A stretch of 64,000 nucleotides of DNA, from positions 13,589,040-13,653,039 of the forward strand of contig NC_064042.1 of assembly GCF_932526225.1 (NCBI RefSeq), written 5' to 3'. This document shows positions 34,562 through 45,218 of the stretch, one piece after another (positions within the stretch are counted from its first letter, which is position 1; every line of letters starts with the position of its first letter). The notes under the pieces are model-generated. The model was not told where the DNA came from and did not search any database. It saw nothing but the letters and a program-made list of their open reading frames with translations. A program made the translations under genes and the position numbers. The stretch comes from Nematostella vectensis (taxonomy: Eukaryota > Cnidaria > Anthozoa > Actiniaria > Edwardsiidae).

Positions 34562-34744
34562 AATGAGGAGGAGTAGGTTAAGAACTAGATATTAACGGTG
34601 AATACGGATGCGCAGTTTGCCGTATAACAGCCTTCGCGCTGCACCCTCAGGCTGTTATACGGCGAACTGCTTCAGTCCTCGGTATTGAACCCTTACTACT
34701 TATGAGGAGGAGTAGGTTAAAAACTAGATATTAACCATGAATAC
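34562..34744. repeat. direct repeat flanking a foldback hairpin
   Basis: 'atgaggaggagtaggttaa' plus 'aactagatattaac' occurs at 34563 and again near 34702. Between them lies a hairpin (34612-34670) with 22-bp arms 'gcagtttgccgtataacagcc' and a 17-base loop 'ttcgcgctgcaccctca'. The two direct repeats may bound one inserted hairpin element. Confidence 0.75.
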
Positions 34745-35158
34745 TAATGAAGGACAATCATAAGGGTAAGGGGACATGACGGAAAAACCTGGAAAACGCG
34801 CAATTCCAGATAGAGAGAGAAGACACAATACTTACAATGGCTATAGGTTCCTTGTTATACGAACTGTTTTTCAAAACACAAATAACGTGAGGCCGAAGTG
34901 CACATAACCAGATTTTGGCTTTTTAAGATAATTTTTCCTTGACCATCATTGCCCTGTGCATCAGTTCAGGGACGGAAAGCACAAATTTCAATGACACTTC
35001 ACAAAAAGTCGCATCAATCTAAAAAAAAGTCGCACTTGATATTTTGTTTGCTATAAGTTACTAAGTACTCAGAGAAATTCTCCGCCTTTTTCGATGTGAA
35101 ATGGGCTTATTTGAAGCGTCACGTCATGTTTTTCCGTCATGTCGGGCAAGGGTTAAAT

Positions 35159-35242
35159 ACCGAGGACGGAGGCAGTTTGCCGTATAACAGCCTTCGCGCT
35201 GCACCCTCAGGCTGTTATACGGCGAACTGCCTCCATCTTCGG
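35159..35242. repeat. second identical foldback hairpin
   Basis: The 59-base hairpin of 34612-34670 is repeated here with identical loop. In this copy the pairing extends outward (accgagga.ggaggcag against ctgcctcc.tcttcggt), giving arms of about 33 bp. Probably a mobile foldback element. Confidence 0.8.
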
Positions 35243-36770
35243 TCCCCTTACTTATGTAAATACCACTACTATCCTTTTTTTCCCTCTTTCTTCCTTTTTC
35301 TTCTTAATTCCATGTCAAATCCATTCTTTTTTAACCTGCCTGCGTTTATAGCATAGAACACAAGCCCCTTAAAACAACGAAACATATCGAAAAAGGTGTA
35401 TCGCCATAAAAAAATAATAATAAATAAAAAAACAAGCGGAAAAAATCACCACTGCATTCACTGCTCACTATTGAATTGTTACTCGTTCACAGATCACTTG
35501 AGTTGTCTCTAAAGAGCGCGGGGTGCGTGGGACGTAAATTCACTGTGTGGGCGTCGTTTATGCCTTAAAGTGGTGCCGATGATATACAGTGTTGAAGGAG
35601 ACTTAATAATCTTGCAGGCAGCGAACACGAAACCTTACTCTGTTCTTTTTGGTGATTTGACCAGCTTGGAAAGGGGCCAAAGCCCTCATTATGGGTGAAG
35701 TCTCGATGGTTGGTGTTAAAGAGAAAGTGAACAAAAATAAAAAAAATTGAAATTAAACTTGTACTCTGATATATTATTGAGTCTATTATATATTCTTGAG
35801 TCTTTTATAATTGAGCTTTCTATTGCTGTGACATTAATGACCAAGCCTCTTTTTAGCTTAGGTTCGATTAATCTTCGCTATAACTCAAGCTGATTATCAT
35901 TTGGTGGTTTGTGTCTGACCTAATACAAAAGGTATGATTCATCACGTATTTAGGTTTACAAATTCAAAGTACACTATATAAAACGTTTGGTATCGATTTC
36001 GGTGTTCATGCGCGCGAACCCACTACTGGAGATCTGTTTTTTTTTTTTACCTTTTTACTCAATCTTTTCGCCAATCTCGTTTTAACATGACAATGATGGT
36101 GGTTTGCTAATGTAATTTGCATCTTAATGTGTGTTTAGGGCTCGGATGATGCAAGCCTCGGTCAGCTTTGATTTACTGATACTAAGACTTCGTTAATGGA
36201 CAGTCTTTTAGACTTGATTATTCTTGATTAATTTACGACTGTCGTCTTAATTTGATAAATAGTTTTTGATCTTTTAATTGCGCTAGCTGTTGTTGTTACA
36301 GATCTCAACTAATCCAACCATTGATTTGCACTTAGAACTAATCTAAGTAAAGATTTTTAGAGCACCCCACCCACCCCTCCCCTAAAAAAATGTGTCCCCG
36401 AGTTTCACTTGCGATTTTATGCTGCAAAAATGGTCGCAAAAGATGACTTTGCTAAACATTCCGACTAAAAAAGATCAATGAGACATGTACGTGCAAACGT
36501 GTACTTTATTTCGCTAATTCAACCCGTCAAAGAGGAAAAAGAATGATAGATTGATTAAAGAGTTTTTCAGCTTTCCCCCTGTCAGCCACGTGTTTGTTTT
36601 AAGACAAATCATGAGAGGAAAACCCCAAAAATTAAAGTAACCACCTATAAGTAAAATCCTTATGCTTTTCTTACTCGATTCAATCGAAAACATTGCAACA
36701 GCTCTCCCAAACAGCCGATGGAAATGGATGCTTTCTCACCGTCTGTAAGTTTGCTAGGATGACTGCTGAC
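35243..36770. other. intergenic, no gene seen
   Basis: No exon with domain content and no strong repeat. Contains only scattered homopolymers. Confidence 0.3.
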
Positions 36771-37073
36771 AGGTTCGGACGAACCCCCCCACCACCACCC
36801 GGCTTAAAGGTCCGCTCATAGCAAACAAAAATATATAACGTTTGGCCGAAGATATACCGTGCACTTCAATATGTCTTTAAAATGACTATAGAAATCTTTT
36901 TATAATAAGTATCTTTATTATTATCGCTATATGTTAAAAAGTACCCTATCAATAACATTTTAAATACAAGATTGATTGCCTGATGCAATAAGGCGAGGAG
37001 AGGGGTATACCGGAAATTTGGTCCGCTGAAATGGATAAACGAACCACCCCGCACAAAATCCTGGCTACGGGCC
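36771..37073. mobile_element. MITE-like repeat, family B, copy 1
   Basis: Nearly identical to 48270-48567: 'ggcttaaaggtccgctca', 'acaaaaatatataacgtttgg', 'gatataccgtgcac', 'tatatgttaaaaagtaccct', 'ggtataccggaaatttggtc' and the right end 'atcctggctacgggc'. The left terminus is eroded. No ORF of note. Confidence 0.85.
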
Positions 37074-37589
37074 TGTGCAGAGGCTATTAAAAAACCCTCA
37101 CCTTGGGAATTCCCTCTTTGATAGGGGGCGAAGGGTATGGATCTTTTCTGGAATCGCACAATTCCAAATACCCACCCCCTCTTAGTGATCTACAGCTGTA
37201 GAGCTGTTGCTTTATCAGCTATAGATGGACTAAGACTACCGCTTCTCCTCTTGACAAACCGCAATTAAAGAAATACAACCACACTTGACTCCTTCATCCG
37301 ACGATAAGATATCGGCTCTAACGGTTCTTACAGCTCGCTACTATTGGCCGCTATCTTCTCACTAGATCAACATCACGTCGTAGGCCTTAAGTGAAACCTG
37401 ACCCCACCTGGTCTAACAATTGATGTGAGAGATAATCAGCTCTTGCCTTTTGCCTGTACAATTACTTATGTCTCCTAGGAGGTAAAGCTCAAGCTAACGT
37501 CACCTTTAGTGAAACCTAAACCGCGACTTTAACTTAAGCTTTTGCTATCATAAAGAGCCTTTTTCGCAGTTGCGCATTGATTCTATCGG
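37074..37589. other. intergenic, no gene seen
   Basis: No recognisable feature between the family B repeat and the GPCR 3' repeats. Confidence 0.3.
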
Positions 37590-37599
37590 GCATACCGGG

Positions 37600-38090
37600 C
37601 TAGCAAATTCCCGGTACCGGGTATCTAGTGCATGGGAGTCGACTGTGAAATTAAAGTAACCCACTAACGCGCAAAGTTCGCGTGGTGCGTTGTATTTATT
37701 GATTAGTCAGAGCTGACAAATATCCGGTAGCCGACATCTTGCCAATGGGTGTTGACTTTGAAATTTAAGCAACAACCACCACATTAGGCCGTTTCATCAA
37801 AATATCCGGTACCGTATATGGGTGTCGACCGAAATTTCTCTCGGAGTTTGCTTCAAGTGGTGCGTTGACTCGACCAGCACCAATACCCGGTAACGGATAT
37901 GTATCTGTGATATGTATATGTAATTGGAATTCAATCCCTACGTAAGCAATCACTACCGGGTTTAAGGTCACACAGTGGTGCATTGGCTCGAGCGGGCGGA
38001 CCGAGCGGACAAATACCCCGTACCGGACAACTCGTCTCTGGGAGTAGATTGAAACTCGCTCCCTACGTTAGGTTCACTTGGAAATCGAAG
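37600..38090 (-). repeat. five degenerate tandem copies of the GPCR tail-coding segment
   Basis: Read on the minus strand, each ~95-110 bp unit has 'agtttcaa' or 'atttca' followed by 'gtcgacaccca', then a CCGGTAcCGG..ATTTG core, then 'caacgcaccac'. Unit 1 (38090-37975) codes the last 35 residues of the receptor. Units 2-5 lie past the stop codon. A minus frame at 37983-37765 still gives VGIEFQ, comparable with VGSEFQ in the receptor tail. Confidence 0.65.
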
Positions 38091-39092
38091 CAGTCTTTTG
38101 CAAAACGGAAACCTTGAGCGGAACACGTGCTTAAGTGTCGCCTTTAGTTCTCTATTCATGAAACAGAAGATGCAGGGGTTCACCGCAGAACTCGTATACT
38201 GTAGTGCGAGGGTAATTGGGAAGACGGCCGGGGGGATGGACCTGTATCCAATGTGTAAGCCTACGAGAAGAACACTCATCTGGGGAAACCAGCATATCAG
38301 ATAAGTCCCCACAATGATGGAGACTCTTTTAGCGGCGCGGTAGTTCATGCGGAACACCTCGGTAATCGGCTGCTCATCATACACGCACGCCGCAGTCTTG
38401 GAAGCCTGGATTTTGATCTTGAAAATGCGCCTTGCTTGCGTGGTGGCGACGCGATAGACGAGGATGTTTGACACGATCATAATGGCCGCCGGGATGCAGA
38501 AGTGCGCTACAGTCGAGAAAATGAGGTAGTCGTCGCTGAGCGGGCGTCGACATGAGCCGTGTGAACTGATGTACGTTTTGCCATTCGTCCAACCCATCTG
38601 AGGTAGCAACCCGACCAGTATAGCATACACCCAGAGTCCGAAAATCATCGCTATTGCTTTCCGCTGAGTCAGGAAAGCCTCGTAGCCGAACGGGAACTGA
38701 ATAACGAGAAACCTCTCCAGGCTGACCGAGCATAAATTGAGCGAAACGGCGACAATGGCGATCAAGTTGATGCTACTGACGAACTCACACGCGGTGACCG
38801 AGTCATACTTTAAGGTGTCTAGCATGAGGCCTAGGTTCACAGGGACTATGACAATAACTATAAGGGCATCCGCGAGACCCATACTCAGGATGAAATAGTT
38901 ACATATGTTTCTAAGTCGCGGGTTCAAAACCATGGCGAACGTGACGAGAGCGTACCCAGTAACAGCAAAAATGATTACTAGGATTTCATACATCGAGACG
39001 ACAAGCACAAGAGGCTGCGAAAATAGCCCGCCTTGTGGTCGACTTGAGTTTCTTTGTTCTAGCATTTCGCTGCCATTTCGCTGTGTATCCAT
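37968..39092 (-). CDS. class A (rhodopsin-like) G-protein-coupled receptor
   Basis: A single 374-codon exon. Seven hydrophobic segments fall at residues about 28-54, 62-88, 100-124, 145-164, 189-213, 257-280 and 289-311. Landmarks: LADAL in TM2 (N(S)LxxAD region), Cys102 and Cys181 for the TM3-ECL2 disulfide, Glu126-Arg127-Phe128 in place of DRY, CWFP at 267-270 in TM6, and NPCIF at 305-309 in place of NPxxY. Asn6 and Asn15 are N-glycosylation sequons. The C-terminus CTTV fits a class I PDZ ligand. The overall look is of the amine/adenosine/melanocortin-like receptors that are expanded in anthozoans; the ligand cannot be told. The ERF and NPxxF variants are seen in such expansions and may alter basal activity (inference). 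Intronless coding sequence is common for these receptors. Both neighbours are repeat-rich DNA. Confidence 0.9.
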   Translation of the reverse strand: MDTQRNGSEMLEQRNSSRPQGGLFSQPLVLVVSMYEILVIIFAVTGYALVTFAMVLNPRLRNICNYFILSMGLADALIVIVIVPVNLGLMLDTLKYDSVTACEFVSSINLIAIVAVSLNLCSVSLERFLVIQFPFGYEAFLTQRKAIAMIFGLWVYAILVGLLPQMGWTNGKTYISSHGSCRRPLSDDYLIFSTVAHFCIPAAIMIVSNILVYRVATTQARRIFKIKIQASKTAACVYDEQPITEVFRMNYRAAKRVSIIVGTYLICWFPQMSVLLVGLHIGYRSIPPAVFPITLALQYTSSAVNPCIFCFMNRELKATLKHVFRSRFPFCKRLLRFPSEPNVGSEFQSTPRDELSGTGYLSARSARSSQCTTV

Positions 39093-40772
39093 TGTGTTTT
39101 TACTCCCTTAATTGACAGTAACAGAGTACAAAAATGAGGTGCTTACAGCGTGTCTAAACAATCCTAGTAATGTTTGGCAAAACCAGTGACAGTATCTTTC
39201 CAACAAACTCGGAGAGAAGATTCAACGTGTTGTTTGTTCTTTCCCGCTGGTCCAACTAACGTCGGTAGCAATCGAGGACTAACAGAGGTATTATTCTCTT
39301 GGATTAGCGCGCTGTGAACAGGTGTCGGTATTAAAGCTTCTCTTTTGACTTGTTTCAAGGGCTTGAATTGTATCTTGATTTGCGTAAATTCTCGGATAGG
39401 CGGAGCATACGTCTTTCCGTCAAATCTACAAGAGGAATTACTCACTTTAACATTATGTATTCAAACTTGTTCAGCAATTAAGCACTTAGATATATTATAG
39501 CGGAAAGAAGAAAGGCGGCTTGCGAGTTCATAGAAACAGTTGTTAACTATACGGACATAATTGCCCCTACGCTAAAAATCCATCAAATACTTAGTAGTTT
39601 TAAGCGAACTTTATCTCATAATAGTAGGTAATTGTCTGAATTCTAAAATCATGTTTTCTTAACAGGGTCAGCACAAAGTTTTTTCTTAACAGTTTTGGCT
39701 ACTAACTATATAAACAGGCAAAGAAACATTCCGCTTGAACAGGCAAAACAATATATCTTTGGAGTTTGAAGAGAGAAACGTCATGTGCACTATTTGGTTT
39801 AGTGACAGTATTGTGAAAACGATTAAGCCAAAAATGTTTATAGAGGCTTTATTTGGCTTACATAGTTGGCGTTTGAAAACTAAAAAAAATAATTTTCAGC
39901 CTGAGAAATAGACAAGCGAAAAAGCCGCCTAAAAGTTTTAAGTAGAGTTAAAACGATTTGTTACGTGCAAACTCTGAAATGTTTCTGTTTCTTTGTAAAA
40001 CGTTGAGAGGTACTTGTCAGGCGAAGACAAGGCGGGAAAATACCACTTTTCGTGTAAGTCTTTTCCGCTACGCTCCTTTTAGTTCGTGTTTCAATAACAA
40101 GCACCCTTGAAAGAGCAAAAATGGCAATTGATAATCAATTTAGACGACTAACAAACACATTTTTGAGAGTATTTTTGTCATTTGAATGTTGCTAAGCAAA
40201 AAACGTATTATGATGTTTTTCTTTGTCAAAGATTTTCTATCTCTTAAGGGTTTCTCGTAGGAACACAATTTATTTCATTCGTCGGCTGTGTTTTTCAACG
40301 AAGACGAAAAGGACGCAAAAGGCATCATCGTACATACAAAAAAAATACTGCTTCTAGCAAAGCCTCACAAAGGAAGCGTTTAGGATGTTTTTCAAAATGT
40401 TACAGATGTTTGTCTTTTTCGAGTGATATTTGGCAATCAACTTCCATTTTTGGAAGGATGTAAAGTTAATACTAAACACTTTTGAGATTAAGAATAACAT
40501 GAAAGTGCGAAATGCGCTAAAGCAACAAAAACACATCGCCTCACGAATCTTAAAAAAGATATGAAAATTGAAAACGGATAACAATAGAAAATTTTGGACC
40601 GAGCGTGCGAATTTTCCTTTTTTCCAAACTCAAATTATAAAAAAATCCGTACCAAACCTTTGAAACTAATCCCATTTATAAAATCCTAAAAAAAAAAAAA
40701 AAAAAAAAATGGCGCTACTCAATGAAATATCGATTCAAGCATGACAAGGTCTAAGAGAAACTCGAACCTTAA
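39093..40772. other. upstream flank of the GPCR, no gene seen
   Basis: Small ORFs without domains. May include 5' UTR of the receptor. A poly-A stretch sits near 40690. Confidence 0.3.
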
Positions 40773-41072
40773 TTACAGGAACTGGCAGGTGTCCGAATTT
40801 TGTTCTATATAGAACGGTTTTATTTCCAATTGTGCGTTGGAGATATCACAATAAAATAGTGGATTTGTGCTCACAGTGCCATAAAAATACCCACAGATGT
40901 TTACCACTGAACACAGCGAGAGTTGCTCTGTTCGTTTTGGTTTGCCTTCATGCACAATTGCAAATTCACCCATTTCGGATAAATACACTTTATGTTTTCC
41001 TTCGTGTATAATCAACTTCATTGTTATAAGCGAAATAAGCCGAACCAAAACTTTATTGCAAATAATATACAT
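40773..41072 (-). CDS. unidentified ORF, possible terminal exon
   Basis: A 99-codon open frame. Its second part, from LIIHEGKHKVYLSEMGEFAI to a C-terminal CQFL stop, has balanced composition with several cysteines and looks more protein-like than neighbouring ORFs. I recognise no domain. It could be a last exon of the same minus-strand gene as the orphan exon at 43704-43898 (both can be read in phase 0), or a chance or transposon-derived frame. Confidence 0.25.
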   Translation of the reverse strand: MYIICNKVLVRLISLITMKLIIHEGKHKVYLSEMGEFAIVHEGKPKRTEQLSLCSVVNICGYFYGTVSTNPLFYCDISNAQLEIKPFYIEQNSDTCQFL

Positions 41073-43703
41073 TTGTACGGTAATATGGTGTTTTGCTCAT
41101 AAATTGGCAAAACTATTTGCTCTAATGCTTTATAATCATACCTTGAATGAAAATTGACTCGAATAAGACAGTTGCAGTTTGTTTTAAGTGGAACACTTAT
41201 TTCTAAAGTTGATAACACGAGGGATGAACCAGATATGCATTAATTTGAGAAGAAAAAACTTCCCACCTTCAAGAAAATCTCGTATCAGCTAATAATCGTT
41301 TTCATAACGTATACTTCATAAGTATAGAGGAAAATCGCCTCACAGAAAGCGCAAACAAGAAATTACCTGCAAATCCTCGCAATCCAAGTTAATATGGGAT
41401 GAGCGCGTAGAAGGTCGAATCGTCCACCATCGAGTCATATACAGTCTCCCCCAACAAAGATCTTATCGTGGCTAAAGGATTATTTTCTTATTTTGTCTAT
41501 TTATCTGAAGAATCTGCACTGTAATTACGTCTCATTTCCACAAAAAGAAAAACACATCAAGGATTGACGATCGTCCGCCGCCATCGAACAAAACTAAGAT
41601 AAGAATCTCGAGTTGCAAAGCGCCAAACTAGACACACAGAAACCAAAGCGTTTGCTTTCAGCCGCTAGTGAATTGATTTTAGCGGGAATCACTTAGGCTT
41701 GTGGGGAATCGCTTGGGCGAGGAAAACAGATCCCAGTCGAATGTTCGGAGAGCTTTAGAATAGAGACCGCCTTTCGTCTAGATATCTCACCTCCGATTGG
41801 CTGATATATGTCTAGATTTCAAAAGGCGTAAAAACGCTGTGCAAAAAACGGACCGCAATTTTAAGACAAAAGGTTTAGCAAATTAATGAGATTATCTTTT
41901 TTGCAGCAAACCCGCCGTGTACGGCTTCAGAATAAAAAAAAAAATAGGCAAGCAGAATAACCACAGTAATTTTAGAACTGTTTTATTCATCTCATGGGGA
42001 GAAAATTATTAGGATTAAGGAAACTAACTTTTTCTTTGTTAATGCTTTTATTTCTACAGTTTCACTGAACAATAGAAGTTCAGCTTTGAATTTCAATTTG
42101 GTCAAGTTGTTACCTTTTTCTGTGTTTATTTTTTTGGCTGGAAACATTCGGAATGGTCAATTCATTTAGATTTCGCGTTTCGAATTTGAATAAACATTAT
42201 ATTCCTTATGTGTTTTGCCGATAGAAATTCTAGCTACGACATCTAGTGGGTGGTGTTCTATGCAGACAGTCACTCATTCACCGAGGCACACGCTTTTAAG
42301 TATATCAAGACCAGAAATTTGCGCTTTTTTGCGCGGGAAATGAACAGTGCGAGAATAGAAAATCGACAGAATATATATACCTCTACATGAAATGAACGGT
42401 TTTTGACGCGAAAAAAGAGTCTCGAGTTTAATTCTGACCAGGGTTCAATATTATCCGACCTTTTAAAGAGTCTGCCACTGTCAAATAATATTACAAGACA
42501 AATCGTGTGAAGACCTCGAAATAACCATCTAAAAGCAACATTTCATGTTCCATTTGCTAAATAAATAGAAACAATTCATGTATCCCTAAATCTGTCGATG
42601 GGACAACGAAATGTTTGCAAAATAACAATCAGTCGGCCCGAAAGCAACATATGTGGAAGATATTTTTGATAATTTTCCTGAAGTCGTATTTAAGAAAGGT
42701 GCAAAATATCTGAACAAATATATTTATTTTGCCCAAAATATCATTTCTTCTCGCGTAACGGCAAGATTATTTATATTTCCATATTTCCTTCTAGGATATT
42801 CGATAATTTACGTAAACTATTTTGGCATCGAAGGCAAGAACAAAATTTGTTGACCTTGCACGGCAAGCGGCGATTCATAGATTCATGTTATGCGTATGCG
42901 AGACTAAACTATCTTTTTACCGACGAGAATACAGATAGCGCAAGGGCGCTCGAGCAAGGCTCCGGATATTACAAAAGAAATGGAAAGAAAAATAATTGAA
43001 ACTCGATTAAAGTGCCCCAGGCAGGAAAAATAGAAAGAAAAATAATTAATATAAGTGATAGTTAATCTAAGTATGCCCCTGGTGGCTTGACGAAATACGA
43101 CAACTAAAAAAAAAGATGCCATCGGTTAATCGGCTTCCTGTGGTACCTCTATCTCTTTCTTCTATAGCCCAGCCTTCTTACCTCACCCCAACACAGAAAG
43201 CCCGCTCATGTATGTCTTATTTGTTCTTTTTTGAAAAGAGTGTCCAGGAGAAGAGGAACCCTGTAATCCCGCATATAGAACAGAAATGACTCAATAGAAC
43301 AGAAAGGACTCAAAACGTTAACGAAACATTTCGAAACATATCATAATTTGCTGATTACTAAGCTCCTCGCGTGTATGTACAAGAAGCAATAAATTATTAT
43401 TTTGCGCAACTAGTAATTGTTTATAAGTATTAGAAAATTGAAGGTCTGAGTACACATAATTCTCAGTAGGAAGAAGATTCATACATTTATTGCTCAGAGC
43501 AATAAGAATAAGACATGACAGTTTTAATAAACGGTAATGAAATTGGCAAAATTAAATGAATGTGATGTCTATACTATTAAAAACAACCTAAAATACCTCA
43601 GTCTAATTTTTAGCTAGCCGGGGCCTACGTTCTACTTTTCACTCAACCCGGCTAAAAATTAGGCTAAAACACAAACTGGTATGAAATTTGTAATCACATT
43701 TAC
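41073..43703. other. no supported gene
   Basis: Possible promoter-like GC-rich patch near 41550-41720, otherwise AT-rich. A small inverted repeat 'taatttttagctagccggg' / 'cccggctaaaaatta' lies at about 43603-43670 beside the orphan exon. Confidence 0.3.
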
Positions 43704-43898
43704 CTTGAGACTATAAATCCTCAGCTCTCGACCAAAGAAAGGGCGAGACTGCCAGAGTTTCGAGAAATACCAACCGTGCGTCCAATTGCTAGTGTCGCCA
43801 AACAGGTCAAAATATCTCGAATTATCAAGATAAAGCGTATTGAGAATTTTTCGGTCAAGTTTGTACGTCTTGCCATTCTGTGCAAGAGCCCATGAATT
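43704..43898 (-). CDS. orphan internal exon of an unknown gene
   Basis: A 195-base segment bounded by acceptor (cgttatctag) and donor (CTCAAG/gtaaat) is open in phase 0 for 65 codons while the other frames are interrupted. It encodes a Trp/Tyr/Phe-rich segment including KTYKLDRKILNTLYLDNSRY and GWYFSKLWQSRPFFGRELRI. The composition is strongly protein-like, with one N-glycosylation sequon (NWT) hinting at an extracellular or lumenal position. I do not recognise the family. The preceding exon may be in the 200-N gap just upstream (44012-44211). Confidence 0.55.
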
Positions 43899-44011
43899 CT
43901 AGATAACGTTTGAGCGTATTATAAGTAGAGTTATATGTAATTAAAGGATTGATGACAGTTACATGGCGACAGTGTTCCGGTGTAGATAAGATGGAGCAAA
44001 CAGAGGCGGAT

Positions 44012-44211
44012 NNNNNNNNNNNNNNNNNNNNNNNNNNNNNNNNNNNNNNNNNNNNNNNNNNNNNNNNNNNNNNNNNNNNNNNNNNNNNNNNNNNNNNNNN
44101 NNNNNNNNNNNNNNNNNNNNNNNNNNNNNNNNNNNNNNNNNNNNNNNNNNNNNNNNNNNNNNNNNNNNNNNNNNNNNNNNNNNNNNNNNNNNNNNNNNNN
44201 NNNNNNNNNNN
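44012..44211. other. assembly gap, 200 N
   Basis: Exactly 200 N. It removes the left end of a family A MITE and possibly an exon of the minus-strand gene represented at 43704-43898. Confidence 1.
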
Positions 44212-44442
44212 GGGGAGGGCGTGAGTTTTTTGATAAAAATCTGACCACCCTAAAAAGAACAAAAAGGGATTTTTTTGCCTTTGCAGTATCTCCACGGGGC
44301 GTTTATTATCGGATTTGGCTACAAACAAAGTCTGACTTATGGATTAATGACATACCAGAGTGATCTAGCTTATGCTTCATAGTTTTGTCTACAAATAGCA
44401 CGTCCTTGAGACCCGAAAGTGGACTTTCGGCCTGCACCCCCC

Positions 44443-44494
<52 letters not shown>

Positions 44495-44508
44495 TGGGTA
44501 CGGGCCTG
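44212..44508. mobile_element. MITE-like repeat, family A, copy 3
   Basis: Shares long stretches with copy 1 ('gacttatggattaatgacat', 'gatctagcttatgctt', 'ctacaaatagcacgtc'). Carries a ~50-base poly-C run (about 44446-44494) and the intact right end CCTGGGTACGGGCCTG. The left end is lost in the gap. Confidence 0.85.
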
Positions 44509-44896
44509 TATTTACTAGTGTTTTCTCTCTTTACGTCAAATCAAGTTTATAAGTCAGTCAAACAATAGTTTTAAAAATTGTCTTTGAACCTCTTTTTATT
44601 TATTGTACAGCAACAACAAACAAAAAACGCATTTGTCATCAGAATTGCCTTGCCTACAGTGAAAAAGTTCGGTTTTCTTATTTATATAAAGATGCACAAA
44701 ATTAAACAGACTTCCTCTTCGATGCAAGCAATGGGATTCTCACTAATCAAAGCCAGGAAAACCCGCAAGAGAATTAATGAAAACCAAGTGAAAGAAACTT
44801 GCAAAACCTGTAACGAGAAACGAGGCGAATTTAGTCACTTGAAACAAGTAAACAACCAATCACCCAATTCTTGACACCGTTATTATCAGATTATAG

Positions 44897-45218
44897 GCAG
44901 TGGCTATATGCCCGACAGTCGGGAAAGGTCTTCAATAGACTAAATGCCCGACAGTTTCCAATTTATAAAAAAGCCAGTAAATCGTCAGCCTAGTGAGTTC
45001 AAATTATCCTATATTTGTTTAGAAAGGGCAAGCGATTCTGAATTGAGTTTTGTTGTAGGAATTGGAAGTTTTTTCTCGTTTGTATACACATAAAAAAAAT
45101 CGCATAAAAAAAAACTCAGTAGGTCCACAATTTCCTGGGTTATTTTAATGAATTTGAAAACTGTCTGGCATTTAGTCGGCCATGTAGGACCTTTCCCGAC
45201 TGTCGGGCAAGCCACTGC
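44897..45218. mobile_element. DNA transposon (MITE) with long terminal inverted repeats
   Basis: Left end GCAGTGGCT..TGCCCGACAG continuing TCGGGAAAGGTC; right end GACCTTTCCCGACTGTCGGG continuing CAAGCCACTGC. Pairing reaches about 60 bp (also 'gactaaatgcc.gacagtttcc' against its complement). Interior 200 bp is AT-rich and non-coding. Confidence 0.85.

Noticed and set aside
42653-42853. 66-codon plus ORF MEDIFDNFPEVV...
   Set aside because: AT-rich composition, no domain, no splice partners; probably chance.
43855-44328. ORFs running through the N gap
   Set aside because: Artifacts of undefined bases; no real reading frame can be claimed across the gap.
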